Source of the DNA: an uncultured Clostridia bacterium
GTDB lineage: Bacteria; Bacillota; Clostridia; Christensenellales; UBA1242
Assembly: GCA_934754495.1 (NCBI GenBank)
Contig: CAKVHW010000007.1
Coordinates: 1 to 59,581, forward strand
Direction: 5' to 3'
DNA length: 59,581 nucleotides
Part shown: one piece after another, positions 33,536-43,174 of the stretch
Layout of the letters: every line of letters starts with the position of its first letter
How positions within the stretch are numbered: the first letter of the stretch is position 1
Position numbers and translations under genes: made by a program
Notes under the pieces: generated by a model
The model's input: only the letters and a program-made list of their open reading frames with translations
What the model was told of the DNA's origin: nothing
Databases searched by the model: none

Positions 33536-34643
33536 TAAAAAAATATTGCTTATAACAACAACCGATAATATGATATGGCAATTTTTAATTCCACACATTA
33601 ATAGGCTTAAAGAAATGGGTAATGATGTTGAATGTGTTTGTTCTCGTACGGGTTTTTGGTTTGATGAATTAATTAATAAGTATGGCTTAACAGTTCACGA
33701 AATCAACTTTAAACGAAATCCAATTAATTTTGCAAATTTAAAAGGTTGGAAAAAACTTAAAAAATTACAAAAAGAAAAACACTTTGACTTGGTGTACTGC
33801 CAACAACCTGTTGGTGGGCTTATGGGAAGATTATTTGCAAAAAAATATAAACTTCCTTGCATTTATACTGCTCATGGGTTTCATTTTTATAAAGGTTGCC
33901 CAATTCAAAATAAATTAATTTACAAAACAGTTGAAAAGTGGCTTAGTAGATATACGGACATTTTAGTTACGATGAATGAAGAAGACTATCAAGCGGCATT
34001 AAAAATGAAAGCAAAAAAAGTATTTAAAATTAATGGTATTGGTGTTGATTTATCAAAATATAAGATGAACGATAAATTAAATAGGGCTGAATTTAAAAAG
34101 TCTTTAGGTCTAAGCGAGGACGATTTTGTTGTTACTTCAATAGGAGAACTAAATAAAAATAAAAACACATTAAGATTGATTGAAGTTATGAGTAAAATTG
34201 AAAATCCAAATGTGAAATATTTGATTTGTGGACAAGGTCCTTTAAAAGAAAGTTATGTTAAGGCTATTCAAAAATACAATTTACAAGATAGGGTAATAAT
34301 GCTTGGGTTTAGAAAAGATATTCCTGACATTCTTACTATTTCTGACTTGTATATTATGCCATCGTATAGGGAAGGGTTGCCAAAATCAATGATGGAAGCT
34401 ATGTGTTATGGACTGCCTATTGTTGCATCTAACATTCGTGGCAATTCAGATTTGGTTGGTGATAATGATGGTGGTATTCTTGTGTCTCCAACAGACAACG
34501 AGGCATTCAAAAATGCAATAGAAACTATGGTGGCAGATGAAGGTTTGCGTGAAAAATATAGATTAAGAAACATTGAATATATAAAAAATTACGATATAGA
34601 TGTTGTAATTAAACAACTAGATGAAATTTATAAGGAGATGTAA
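33522..34643 (+). CDS. Glycosyltransferase family 4
   Basis: 373 residues from the ATG at 33522 (AAGGAG upstream). Two Rossmann domains; N-terminal MWQFLIPHINRLKEMGNDVECVC and YTAHGFHFYKG, C-terminal GxGxxxxK-like NGIGVDLSKYK, CGQGPLKESY and the acceptor-side SYREGLPKSMMEAMCYGLPIVASN (E-x7-E motif). It is most similar in layout to CapM/EpsD-type retaining transferases that add N-acetyl-hexosamine to a lipid carrier. Sugar specificity is not readable. Second gene of the cluster. Confidence 0.9.
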   Translation: MEMTNKKILLITTTDNMIWQFLIPHINRLKEMGNDVECVCSRTGFWFDELINKYGLTVHEINFKRNPINFANLKGWKKLKKLQKEKHFDLVYCQQPVGGLMGRLFAKKYKLPCIYTAHGFHFYKGCPIQNKLIYKTVEKWLSRYTDILVTMNEEDYQAALKMKAKKVFKINGIGVDLSKYKMNDKLNRAEFKKSLGLSEDDFVVTSIGELNKNKNTLRLIEVMSKIENPNVKYLICGQGPLKESYVKAIQKYNLQDRVIMLGFRKDIPDILTISDLYIMPSYREGLPKSMMEAMCYGLPIVASNIRGNSDLVGDNDGGILVSPTDNEAFKNAIETMVADEGLREKYRLRNIEYIKNYDIDVVIKQLDEIYKEM

Positions 34644-34649
34644 AGAGTT

Positions 34650-35795
34650 ATGAGTTATGATTATAATACTATAATTAAAAGGGTTTTAAAAAGAATTTAT
34701 ATATGTGTATTGATAAGTGCTATTGTGTGTGGTGCAATTGTATTGTTTTTTTCAAACGCAAACACAGGTGGTGCTTATACTGTTCAAGTTTTTATTGACC
34801 AAGATTTCGCAGAGAAGCATCCTGTTGCTGGTGTTACATATTTAGATTCAGTAGAGACAAAAACTAAAACTTTAATGAACAACAGTCTTGTATCTTTAAA
34901 ATCAGAAACGTATTTGAAAAAGGTTGCTAGTGATTGTGGTGTTTCGATTAAATCTGGTAGTGTGGAAAATTATATAGATATTAAGAAAGCATCTGATAAT
35001 ATAATAACAATTAAAGTGCAATTTGCTGATTTAAAAACTTCTAAAAGTATTGGTGATAAAATAGTTGAAACGGCATCAATCCAATTAAATTCTACAATAA
35101 TGAATAATGTTGATGAAAACACTGGTAACTTTAAAGAGGGTGTTTTGGATAGTGAAAAAATAGCTGTTTATTTAATCAATAGTTTTGATTCTGCAGAAAA
35201 GTCACAAAAAACAAGTGTTAAAGCGATTGTAATATATTTTATGTTAAGTTTTGTGGTTTCAACAGGTGTTTTGTTTGTTGTAGAAATGATTATGAATAAA
35301 GTTGGTAGTGCTAACTATTTAAGGAAATGTTTCAATGTTGCAACTGACGAAGTTGATTGTTTTTATGATGGAATAATAAAAATGATGGCGGAAAAACAAG
35401 CAGACCAAAGGGTTATGGTTGTTGCCACTGCCGATATTTCAAATGAAAGTCTTGTAGAGTTGGGTCAGGCTATATGCAAGGATAATATTATTTGTTATGT
35501 AGGAAAAGCATGTGATGAATTAAAAGATAATAATATAGCTTGTTATAATCCTGAATATGTTTTAACTCACACAACTGAGTTTAAAGAAAAATTAAACAAA
35601 GAAAAAAAATATGTAATAGTGGTTATTGATAATTATTTTAAAAATACTGCCCTAGATACAATTCTTAGTGTTTCGGATAAATCAGTTTATTTTGTAAAAA
35701 AAGAAGAGGATTCTCTTAAATCATTGAAAACATTAGTTACGCGAGTAAATGACAAACAGTTGATTTTGTCTAATTTGTGCATTTATAAGAAATAA
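34650..35795 (+). CDS. Wzz/CpsC-like chain-length protein with degenerate kinase-like tail
   Basis: 381 residues. A helix near residues 17-37, an extracytoplasmic alpha/beta domain, and a second helix near 185-210 (IVIYFMLSFVVSTGVLFVVEMI) give the YveK/CpsC layout. The remaining 170 residues are cytoplasmic and look like a BY-kinase (CpsD) fold without its nucleotide site: QRVMVVATADISNESLVELGQAI stands where GEGKS and its helix should be, and YVIVVIDNYFKNTALDTILS matches the DYVIIDTPP strand without its Asp-Thr-Pro. No tyrosine-rich tail. It may control chain length without phosphorylation. Confidence 0.8.
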   Translation: MSYDYNTIIKRVLKRIYICVLISAIVCGAIVLFFSNANTGGAYTVQVFIDQDFAEKHPVAGVTYLDSVETKTKTLMNNSLVSLKSETYLKKVASDCGVSIKSGSVENYIDIKKASDNIITIKVQFADLKTSKSIGDKIVETASIQLNSTIMNNVDENTGNFKEGVLDSEKIAVYLINSFDSAEKSQKTSVKAIVIYFMLSFVVSTGVLFVVEMIMNKVGSANYLRKCFNVATDEVDCFYDGIIKMMAEKQADQRVMVVATADISNESLVELGQAICKDNIICYVGKACDELKDNNIACYNPEYVLTHTTEFKEKLNKEKKYVIVVIDNYFKNTALDTILSVSDKSVYFVKKEEDSLKSLKTLVTRVNDKQLILSNLCIYKK

Positions 35796-35812
35796 TCAAA
35801 AGGAAAAAATTT

Positions 35813-37114
35813 ATGCTTATTTACATTCTATTGCTTGTTTCATTTGCCGTGTCAAGCTTGTTTTTAAATATTAACAGTAAAAGACAATTGCAAATGACTG
35901 ATGGAAATTCAAGTAGTCAATTAAATAGGAATAATAAAAAAGATGTTAAGTTAATAAATGGTATTATTTGTGCGGTTGCAGCAATGGTTTTGATAATTAT
36001 TGCTGCTTGTCGCGGTATAAACGTTGGATATGATACAATAAATTATGAATCTTATTTTAGCTTTAAACAACAAAATCCAACTAGTATGGTTTATGAGCCT
36101 TTATTTGAATTTTTTAATTGGCTTGTAGTTTATTTAAAATTACCTTTTAATTTTTTATTATTGATTTGTTCGGCATTTTTTATAATTGCTTTGGCTGTTG
36201 CAATTTATAAGTATTCGCCAAATGTGGCTTTTTCATGGTTTTTGTTTGTGGCTCTTGGTTTTTTTGGTAATACTTTTAATGCTATAAGACAGTATCTTGC
36301 AGCTGCGGTTTTTATCTTTTCATTAAGATACATATTAAAAGGGAAATTTATTCCGTATTTGCTTTGTTGTCTGATTGCATTTTATTTTCATAGTTCGGCA
36401 ATTGTACTTATTCCAATTTATTTTATAAAATATTTTAAGTTGAATAAATGGACTATTGCAATTACACTTGTAGGTACCTTTTTAGTTGGGATTTTTATGG
36501 AACAAATTACAAAACTGCTAAGCATGATAACAAACTTTAGTTATTATGAGCGTTATTATGTGACAAAAATATTGTGGGAGCCTATTAAACTATATTATGT
36601 GCTTTATTCATTTGGTATGATTTGTGTATTCTTGTTGTTTTATTTACTTAGAAAAAAACTACAAAACCTAAATGACAAACAGTCAAAAACGCTTGATTTA
36701 TTTATGATTTTATTTTTCTTTAGTGTGTGTATAAGGGTGCTTGGTACTTTTAGTCATATGTTTTCATTGGTAAATCGTTTTAGTGTATATTTTTTCATAT
36801 CCATTATTTTTATTATACCATATTTCCAGTTTGTGTTTAGAAAAGAGATTAGTGATTTGATGTTGATGCTGATTGCTTTTTTAGGGTTTGGATACAATAT
36901 TATATCAGCGGTTATAAGAAAAACAAATGGTATATATCCGTATGAATTTGCTTGGTCCAATAGTGCTTTTATCTTTTTAGTTGTGTCTATTATAATTGTG
37001 GCGCTTGCGATAATGATCTTGCAGTCTTATCAATACTATAAATTTTTGGAGGAGGGTGATTGTGAAACCGAAAATACTTATTATAAGGTCAACTTCAATA
37101 ATAAAAGATTCTAG
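35813..37114 (+). CDS. EpsG-family polysaccharide polymerase
   Basis: 433 residues, about 11-12 membrane helices. EpsG-type signature DTINYESYFSFKQQ after RGINVGY, then VYEPLFEFFNWLVVYL. The family is the Wzy-like polymerase of exopolysaccharide operons. The cluster thus contains two candidate polymerase/ligase proteins (see 32123). It overlaps the following glycosyltransferase. RBS AAAGGAA. Confidence 0.85.
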   Translation: MLIYILLLVSFAVSSLFLNINSKRQLQMTDGNSSSQLNRNNKKDVKLINGIICAVAAMVLIIIAACRGINVGYDTINYESYFSFKQQNPTSMVYEPLFEFFNWLVVYLKLPFNFLLLICSAFFIIALAVAIYKYSPNVAFSWFLFVALGFFGNTFNAIRQYLAAAVFIFSLRYILKGKFIPYLLCCLIAFYFHSSAIVLIPIYFIKYFKLNKWTIAITLVGTFLVGIFMEQITKLLSMITNFSYYERYYVTKILWEPIKLYYVLYSFGMICVFLLFYLLRKKLQNLNDKQSKTLDLFMILFFFSVCIRVLGTFSHMFSLVNRFSVYFFISIIFIIPYFQFVFRKEISDLMLMLIAFLGFGYNIISAVIRKTNGIYPYEFAWSNSAFIFLVVSIIIVALAIMILQSYQYYKFLEEGDCETENTYYKVNFNNKRF

Positions 37115-38186
37115 AACAATTAAATATATTAATTTGTTTCTTGAAATTGGGTATGAGGTTGAAGTACTTGGTTGGGACAGATCTAATGAGTTTCAGCCGG
37201 AAACAGATTATGTGTATAATGGTATGATTGCAAAGATATTTTATTGTAAAAAGCAAGCAAAATATGGAGCAGGAATAAAAAATATTCATAACTTTATGGT
37301 GTTTAAAAGATGGATAAGAAAACAACTTAAAAAAAGAGGTAATGAATATTTAATTTATGCCTGCGACTATGATGTTGCGTCTACCGCAATTTGTTGTAAA
37401 AGAAATAGAAAGTTTATATATGATATATATGATTATTTTGCAGATTCTCGCAATTTTCCAAAAGTATTAAAAAACTATTTTAGAAGAAAGGAAAATTCTA
37501 TTATAAATAAGGCTGATGCTGTGGTTGTGTGTACAGAACAAAGAAAACAGCAGATTGCTGGAACTAAACCTAAAAATTTATTTGTGATACATAATACACC
37601 AGATATTACATTCGATAGTTCTAATTTTCAGTTGAAATCAAATAATGAAAAAACGAAAATTGTTTATGTGGGTGTTTTGGGTGCTGAAAGATTGTTGAAT
37701 GAAATATGTGATAATATAGGAAAACATCCGAATATAGAATTGCACATTGGCGGTATTGGACAATATGAGGAAAAGGTGAAAAAATTAAGCGAGACAACTT
37801 CTAATGTTTTTTACTATGGCTCAATGACATATGACAAAGTTTTAAGTCTTGAAAGTAAGTGTGATATTTTATTTGCAACATATAATCCTGCTGTGCCAAA
37901 TCATAAGTATTCTGCACCTAACAAGTTCTATGAAGCGGGAGCTTTGGCAAAACCTATAATTGTTTGTGAAAATACTGGCATAGATAAGAGTGTTGTTGAT
38001 AATGATATGGGGATAGTTGTTGATTATAATCCAAACGCATTTTTTGATGCTGTTGAAAAATTGGCCAACGATAAATCTCAAATAAAGCGACTTGGCGAAA
38101 ACGGAAACAATGCATACAATGAATTTTATTCTTGGGATATAATGAAAAAAAGGATAAAAGAGATGTTGGAAATGGTGGAAATATAA
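37062..38186 (+). CDS. Glycosyltransferase family 4
   Basis: 374 residues from a GTG at 37062 with GGAGGAGGG six bases upstream; the gene overlaps the end of the EpsG gene by 53 bp. Sequence order: ILIIRSTSIIKDSRTIKY, VLGWDRSNEF, a middle IYDIYDYFADSRN, then the second Rossmann domain with VYVGVLGAERLL, HIGGIGQYEEK and the E-x7-E-like NKFYEAGALAKPIIVCENTG. No specificity can be inferred. Confidence 0.85.
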   Translation: MKPKILIIRSTSIIKDSRTIKYINLFLEIGYEVEVLGWDRSNEFQPETDYVYNGMIAKIFYCKKQAKYGAGIKNIHNFMVFKRWIRKQLKKRGNEYLIYACDYDVASTAICCKRNRKFIYDIYDYFADSRNFPKVLKNYFRRKENSIINKADAVVVCTEQRKQQIAGTKPKNLFVIHNTPDITFDSSNFQLKSNNEKTKIVYVGVLGAERLLNEICDNIGKHPNIELHIGGIGQYEEKVKKLSETTSNVFYYGSMTYDKVLSLESKCDILFATYNPAVPNHKYSAPNKFYEAGALAKPIIVCENTGIDKSVVDNDMGIVVDYNPNAFFDAVEKLANDKSQIKRLGENGNNAYNEFYSWDIMKKRIKEMLEMVEI

Positions 38187-39365
38187 ATGAAAAAAATACT
38201 TATAGCCACAAGGGATTTGAATGTTGGTGGCGTGCAAAAAAGTTTGGTGGAACTTCTAAAAAATATAGAAGGTGAAATCAATGTAGGAGAATATGTAGTA
38301 GATCTTTTACTGTTAAATGATAATGGTGCTTTAAGAGATCAAATTAGCAATAAAATCAATATTATTAAACCTAACAAGTGCTTTAGGAAATTTGGCGTTT
38401 CTTCCGCCGAAGCTAAAAAAGAAAAAAAACTCTTTTTAACCAGAACAATATCTGCATTGTGGAGTAAGATTTTTTCAAATAAGTTGCCGTTAAAGATTGC
38501 TTTAAAAAAACAGTGTGAAATTGGAGAATATGATTTAGCAATTTCATATGCGGTTACCATCGACAAGCATTCAATGTATGCTGGCTGGGCGGAACTAGTG
38601 CTTAATAAGTGTAGTGCTGGAAAAAAAGTTGTTTATGTTCACAATGACTATGTTAATAGTGCACTTAATAATAAAAATACATATGGTTTATTGAAAAGGT
38701 TTGATAATGTGTGGTTTGTTTCAAAAAGTTGCGAAAAAAATTTTCTTGACAATTACAGTGAGTTTAATGGAAAAACCAACTTTTTGTACAATTTCGTAAA
38801 TGGTGGACTTGTTAAAAATTGGGCAGAAGAAAAAAGTGATTATGTAAAAGGTGAAGGATTAAATATTGTAACAGTTTCAAGGCTGAGCCCTGAAAAAGGA
38901 CATTTGAGAATTCTAAATGTTTTGAAAACACTAAAAGATGACGGATATAAATTTAAGTGGCATATAGTTGGAGATGGCCCAATAAAAAATGATATTGAAA
39001 ATCGTGTTATAGAATGGGGATTACAAGATTTTGTATATTTATATGGTGAAAAAAAGAATCCTTATCCTTATATAAAAAATGCTGATTTGTTTTTACTTGG
39101 GTCATACAATGAATCGTTTGGATTGGTATTAATTGAAAGTATGATTTTGCAAGTTCCAGTTTTTTCTACCAACACAATTGCAGCAATGGAAATTGTGGGT
39201 GAAAATGGTTTTGTGTGTGAAAACAATGAAAAGTCAATATATAATGAATTGAAAAATATTTTAAATAATCCACAGTGTTTATTGCGGTATAAACAGAATT
39301 TGAAAACATACAAGTATGAAAACGAAAAGATTAAAGAAAAATTTAAGAGGTTGATAAATGAGTAA
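38187..39365 (+). CDS. Glycosyltransferase family 4
   Basis: 392 residues. N-terminal RDLNVGGVQKSLVELLKNI is the GGxxxxL acceptor loop of GT4 enzymes; C-terminal TVSRLSPEKGHLRIL, VGDGPIKNDIE and YNESFGLVLIESMILQVPVFS (E-F-G-L-V-L-I-E motif) complete the GT-B fold. Starts one base after the preceding stop. Ends overlapping wecB by eight bases. Confidence 0.88.
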   Translation: MKKILIATRDLNVGGVQKSLVELLKNIEGEINVGEYVVDLLLLNDNGALRDQISNKINIIKPNKCFRKFGVSSAEAKKEKKLFLTRTISALWSKIFSNKLPLKIALKKQCEIGEYDLAISYAVTIDKHSMYAGWAELVLNKCSAGKKVVYVHNDYVNSALNNKNTYGLLKRFDNVWFVSKSCEKNFLDNYSEFNGKTNFLYNFVNGGLVKNWAEEKSDYVKGEGLNIVTVSRLSPEKGHLRILNVLKTLKDDGYKFKWHIVGDGPIKNDIENRVIEWGLQDFVYLYGEKKNPYPYIKNADLFLLGSYNESFGLVLIESMILQVPVFSTNTIAAMEIVGENGFVCENNEKSIYNELKNILNNPQCLLRYKQNLKTYKYENEKIKEKFKRLINE

Positions 39366-40458
39366 AAAAGTAATGTTGGTTTTTGGTACACGACCAGAAG
39401 CAATTAAAATGTGTCCTTTAGTAAAAGAATTAAAAACAAGAGAAAGTTTAGAAACAGTCGTTTGTGTTACAGGTCAACATAGGGAAATGTTGCACCAAGT
39501 TTTAAATGTTTTTAATGTAGTCCCTGATTACGATTTGGACATTATGAAAGAAAAACAAAGCCTATTTGATGTGACCGTAAATATTCTTGAAAGAATAAAA
39601 ACTGTTTTGGAAAAAGAAAAACCCGATGTTGTGCTTGTTCATGGTGACACTTCCACAACATTTGTAACAGCATTGGCATGTTTTTATTTACACATACCAG
39701 TTGGGCATGTGGAAGCTGGTTTGCGAACATACAACTTGGAGTCTCCTTGGCCTGAAGAGTTTAATAGACAGGCGGTAAGTATCGTATCAAAATTTAATTT
39801 TTGTCCTACTGAATTGTCAAAACAAAATTTATTAAATGAAGGGAAAAATCCAAAGACAATTTATATTACAGGTAATACAGCAATTGATGCATTAAAGACG
39901 ACTGTAAAATCTGATTATTATAATGAAAATTTAGAATGGGCAAAAGATTCACGTCTTATCATGCTTACAGCACATAGAAGAGAAAATTTGGGTGCACCAA
40001 TGGAGAGCATGTTTAGAGCAATTAAGAGAATTGTTGATGAGTATAATGATGTTAAAGTTATTTACCCAATACATATGAACCCAGTTGTTCGTGAAATTGC
40101 TAATAGGATTTTGGGAAATGATGATCATATAAGAATAATAGAACCATTAGAAGTTGTGGATTTTCACAATTTTTTGGCTAAGAGTTATTTGATTCTTACT
40201 GATAGTGGTGGAATTCAAGAAGAAGCACCATCGCTTGGAAAACCAGTCCTTGTTATGCGTGATACAACTGAGAGACCTGAAGGAATTAAGGCTGGAACTT
40301 TAAAACTTGTTGGGACTAATGAAGATATTATATATGATAGTTTTAAATTATTGCTAGAAGACGAAAAAGAATACAATAAAATGAGTAAAGCTGCTAATCC
40401 GTATGGTGATGGTACAGCCAGCAAAAGAATAGCAGATATTTTGGAAAAAAAATTATAA
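39358..40458 (+). CDS. wecB: UDP-N-acetylglucosamine 2-epimerase (non-hydrolysing)
   Basis: 366 residues. Interconverts UDP-GlcNAc and UDP-ManNAc. The family's hallmarks are present: FGTRPEAIKMCPLV at the start, TGQHREM, VHGDTSTT, HVEAGLRT, LTAHRRENLG and DSGGIQEEAPSLGKPVLVMRDTTERPEG. No downstream ManNAc dehydrogenase is in the cluster, so the polymer may contain ManNAc itself. ATG overlaps the previous gene (ATGA-type coupling). Confidence 0.96.
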   Translation: MSKKVMLVFGTRPEAIKMCPLVKELKTRESLETVVCVTGQHREMLHQVLNVFNVVPDYDLDIMKEKQSLFDVTVNILERIKTVLEKEKPDVVLVHGDTSTTFVTALACFYLHIPVGHVEAGLRTYNLESPWPEEFNRQAVSIVSKFNFCPTELSKQNLLNEGKNPKTIYITGNTAIDALKTTVKSDYYNENLEWAKDSRLIMLTAHRRENLGAPMESMFRAIKRIVDEYNDVKVIYPIHMNPVVREIANRILGNDDHIRIIEPLEVVDFHNFLAKSYLILTDSGGIQEEAPSLGKPVLVMRDTTERPEGIKAGTLKLVGTNEDIIYDSFKLLLEDEKEYNKMSKAANPYGDGTASKRIADILEKKL

Positions 40459-40520
40459 ATTAACTGAAGGGTTTTTATAAAAAATACGGCAACTGGAATT
40501 GTTGTTGTAGAGGAGATGAT

Positions 40521-42197
40521 ATGCGTAAAATTTTAATAGGCAGTCCTATAAGGCAAAAAGATAATATTTTAAGAGAGTTTTTGGGTTCCTTGAAAGAATT
40601 GAATAAGGATGATTTAGAAGTTTCATATTTTTTTATAGATGATAATACTAATGAAAAATCATCAATACTTTTGAGAGATTTTCAAAAAGAAAATGATAGG
40701 GTTAGAGTTGTGGATGCAAATAGCATATGTGCCAACACAAATATGGATTATAAATGTGATAAAAGGCATCATGGATGGAAAAAAGAATTAATTTTAAAAG
40801 TTGCATCTCTAAAAAATAGAATAATAGAAATAGCAAAAAATGAAAATTTTGATTATTTGTTTTTTGTTGATTCGGATATTGTTTTAAATAGAAAAACATT
40901 AACTCATCTAGTATCTAGAAATAAAGAAATAATATCTAATATTTTTTGGACTGAATGGGTTGTTGGTGGATTGTTATATCCACAAGTATGGATGCAAGAC
41001 GAGAATGCTTATTTTGTGAAAGATTGGGACATTCCAGATATAACTAAAAAAGAGGTCAATAAGAAAATTGATGATTTTTTGCATTCAATGAAAATTCCTG
41101 GAGTGTATGAGGTTGGAGGGCTAGGTGCTTGCACTCTCATATCAAAAAATGTTCTAAAATCAGGAGTGGATTTTTCAATATTGAAAAATGTTTCATTTTG
41201 GGGTGAGGATAGACACTTCTGTATCCGTGCGGAGTCATTAGGTTATAAACTATATGTTGATACTGTTTATCCAGCTTACCACATTTATAGGGAAGAATAT
41301 ATAAATAGAGTGCAAGAATATAAAGAAAACGGTTTTCTTTGGGATATGTGTAAAACCTCCAGAACCAGTAATAGTTTTTACTTTAAAATTAAAAATCGCA
41401 TTAAAAGAGTTTTTAGAAAAATAAATTTAAAGCAAATGCTAAAAAATACAGCTAAGCGTTTTGTTGCAACAATCTATAAGCATAAAAGAGTTGTGAAAAA
41501 AGACAATAAGGTTGTTTTGTCGATGGTTGTACATAATGAAGAAGGAAAATATTTAAAACAAATTTTGGAAGATGCAAAATCGTATGTTGATGATATACTA
41601 ATTATTGATGATGCTTCAACTGATAATACAGTCCTTGAGTGTGAAAAAACCTTGGGTGAATTTCCTCATACTATTGTAAAAAATGAAAAATCATTATTTG
41701 CCGAAGAATATAAGTTAAGAGAAAAACAATGGAAAGAAACTATAAAACTAAATCCAACATGGATACTAACGCTAGATGCCGATGAGATTCCGGAGAAATC
41801 GTTCAAAGATAAACTTAAATCTATGGTGCAAATGGCTGATGTAGACGTGTTTAATTTTAAATATTTTGACTTTTGGAATGAAAAACAATATAGAAGTGAT
41901 TATTTGTGGAAAGCACATACTGGTTACAGGCCATATCTAGTAAGGTATCAACCAAAGATAAAAGCAAAATTTAGAAAAACAAATCAACATTGTGGTACAT
42001 TTCCCAAGAATATTAGTTTATTAAAAAATGTTAATGTTGAAGTTAGGATAAAACATTATGGATGGGCTAGTAAAGAATCCAGAAAAAACAAATATGAGAG
42101 ATACATGCGACTTGATCCAGATGGTAAATTTGGTAATTTGGATCAATATAAATCAATTCTAGATGAAAATCCCAACTTGATAGATTTTGAGGAGTGA
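40521..42197 (+). CDS. Bifunctional glycosyltransferase (two GT-A-like domains)
   Basis: 558 residues. Residues 1-255 form one GT-A-like domain: ILIGSPIRQK, FFVDSDIV as the metal DxD (DSD), and SFWGEDRHFCIRAE as a catalytic-side acidic region, similar to Anp1-like transferases. Residues about 330-558 form a GT2 domain: VVLSMVVHNEEGKYL, DILIIDDASTDNT, WILTLDADEIPE. A basic linker joins them. Each half probably adds one sugar. GAGGAG precedes the ATG; two bases separate it from the next gene's RBS-overlapping start. Confidence 0.85.
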   Translation: MRKILIGSPIRQKDNILREFLGSLKELNKDDLEVSYFFIDDNTNEKSSILLRDFQKENDRVRVVDANSICANTNMDYKCDKRHHGWKKELILKVASLKNRIIEIAKNENFDYLFFVDSDIVLNRKTLTHLVSRNKEIISNIFWTEWVVGGLLYPQVWMQDENAYFVKDWDIPDITKKEVNKKIDDFLHSMKIPGVYEVGGLGACTLISKNVLKSGVDFSILKNVSFWGEDRHFCIRAESLGYKLYVDTVYPAYHIYREEYINRVQEYKENGFLWDMCKTSRTSNSFYFKIKNRIKRVFRKINLKQMLKNTAKRFVATIYKHKRVVKKDNKVVLSMVVHNEEGKYLKQILEDAKSYVDDILIIDDASTDNTVLECEKTLGEFPHTIVKNEKSLFAEEYKLREKQWKETIKLNPTWILTLDADEIPEKSFKDKLKSMVQMADVDVFNFKYFDFWNEKQYRSDYLWKAHTGYRPYLVRYQPKIKAKFRKTNQHCGTFPKNISLLKNVNVEVRIKHYGWASKESRKNKYERYMRLDPDGKFGNLDQYKSILDENPNLIDFEE

Positions 42198-42199
42198 TT

Positions 42200-43165
42200 A
42201 TGAATAATAAAATAAGCGTAATAATACCTGCATATAATTCTGAACGCTATATTGAGAGATGTTTGGAATCCATTTTCGAGCAAACATATAAGAATATTGA
42301 AATAATTGTTGTGAATGACGGTTCAACTGATAATACATATGAAATTTGTAAAAATTTAGCAAATATAGATTCAAGGTTGAAAGTGATTAATAAGGAAAAT
42401 GGCGGGGTATCTTCGGCGAGAAACAAAGGCCTTGAAGTTGCCACAGGGGATTTTATTGCATTTATTGATGCAGATGATACTATAGAGAAAAATATGTTTG
42501 AAGTACTGCTTGAAAATATAAAAGGTTATGATTGCGTTTATTGTAAATATAAAAAAATTGGACAGAATTGTGCAACATTGATTGATGAGTATAATATAGA
42601 GAAATTAAAAAACAGTAATGACAGAATTAGATATTTTATAGGGAATAAGTCAAAATCGTCTAAAATGGTTGTGAAAAAGGCATCAATTATGGGCAGTGTT
42701 TGGAGAATATTATTTACCGGGAAAATTCTAAAGGGGTTGAGGTTTGTAGAAGATTTAAAATATTCCGAAGACTTTGTTTATGTTATGGAGGTGCTTAAAA
42801 GAAATCCTAAAATAAACTATGTAGATGAATATCTGTATAATTATTTTGAAAATCCAACTTCTTATACTAGTTCGATAAGTATAAAAAAATTAGATTATAC
42901 TTTTCAAATATTGCCATATGTATACAATTTTTTTGATAAAAATAAATACAAAGAAGAATTGGCATATTTTGAAGTTGCTAGTATATTAAATTTTTATTTT
43001 ATACTTAAATCGAATGGCATGCATTTAAAAGATCTTGATGAAGTAAAGAAACAATTTGTAAAACAAAATTTAACACTTGGTAAAATTAGAAGTTTTGCAA
43101 AACATGAGTCAAATTTTAAGCTTGTAATTTTAGCATATTTGCTAAAATTTGGAATTTATAAATAG
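42200..43165 (+). CDS. Glycosyltransferase family 2
   Basis: 321 residues from the ATG at 42200 (GAGGAG five bases before it). Typical GT-A start KISVIIPAYNSERYIERCL, VVNDGSTDNTYEI, ENGGVSSARNKGLEVATGDFIAFIDADD with the DAD metal motif, and the later SEDFVY (ED acceptor motif). Inverting transferase for a surface polysaccharide; sugar unknown. Confidence 0.92.
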   Translation: MNNKISVIIPAYNSERYIERCLESIFEQTYKNIEIIVVNDGSTDNTYEICKNLANIDSRLKVINKENGGVSSARNKGLEVATGDFIAFIDADDTIEKNMFEVLLENIKGYDCVYCKYKKIGQNCATLIDEYNIEKLKNSNDRIRYFIGNKSKSSKMVVKKASIMGSVWRILFTGKILKGLRFVEDLKYSEDFVYVMEVLKRNPKINYVDEYLYNYFENPTSYTSSISIKKLDYTFQILPYVYNFFDKNKYKEELAYFEVASILNFYFILKSNGMHLKDLDEVKKQFVKQNLTLGKIRSFAKHESNFKLVILAYLLKFGIYK

Positions 43166-43174
43166 AAGGATTGT

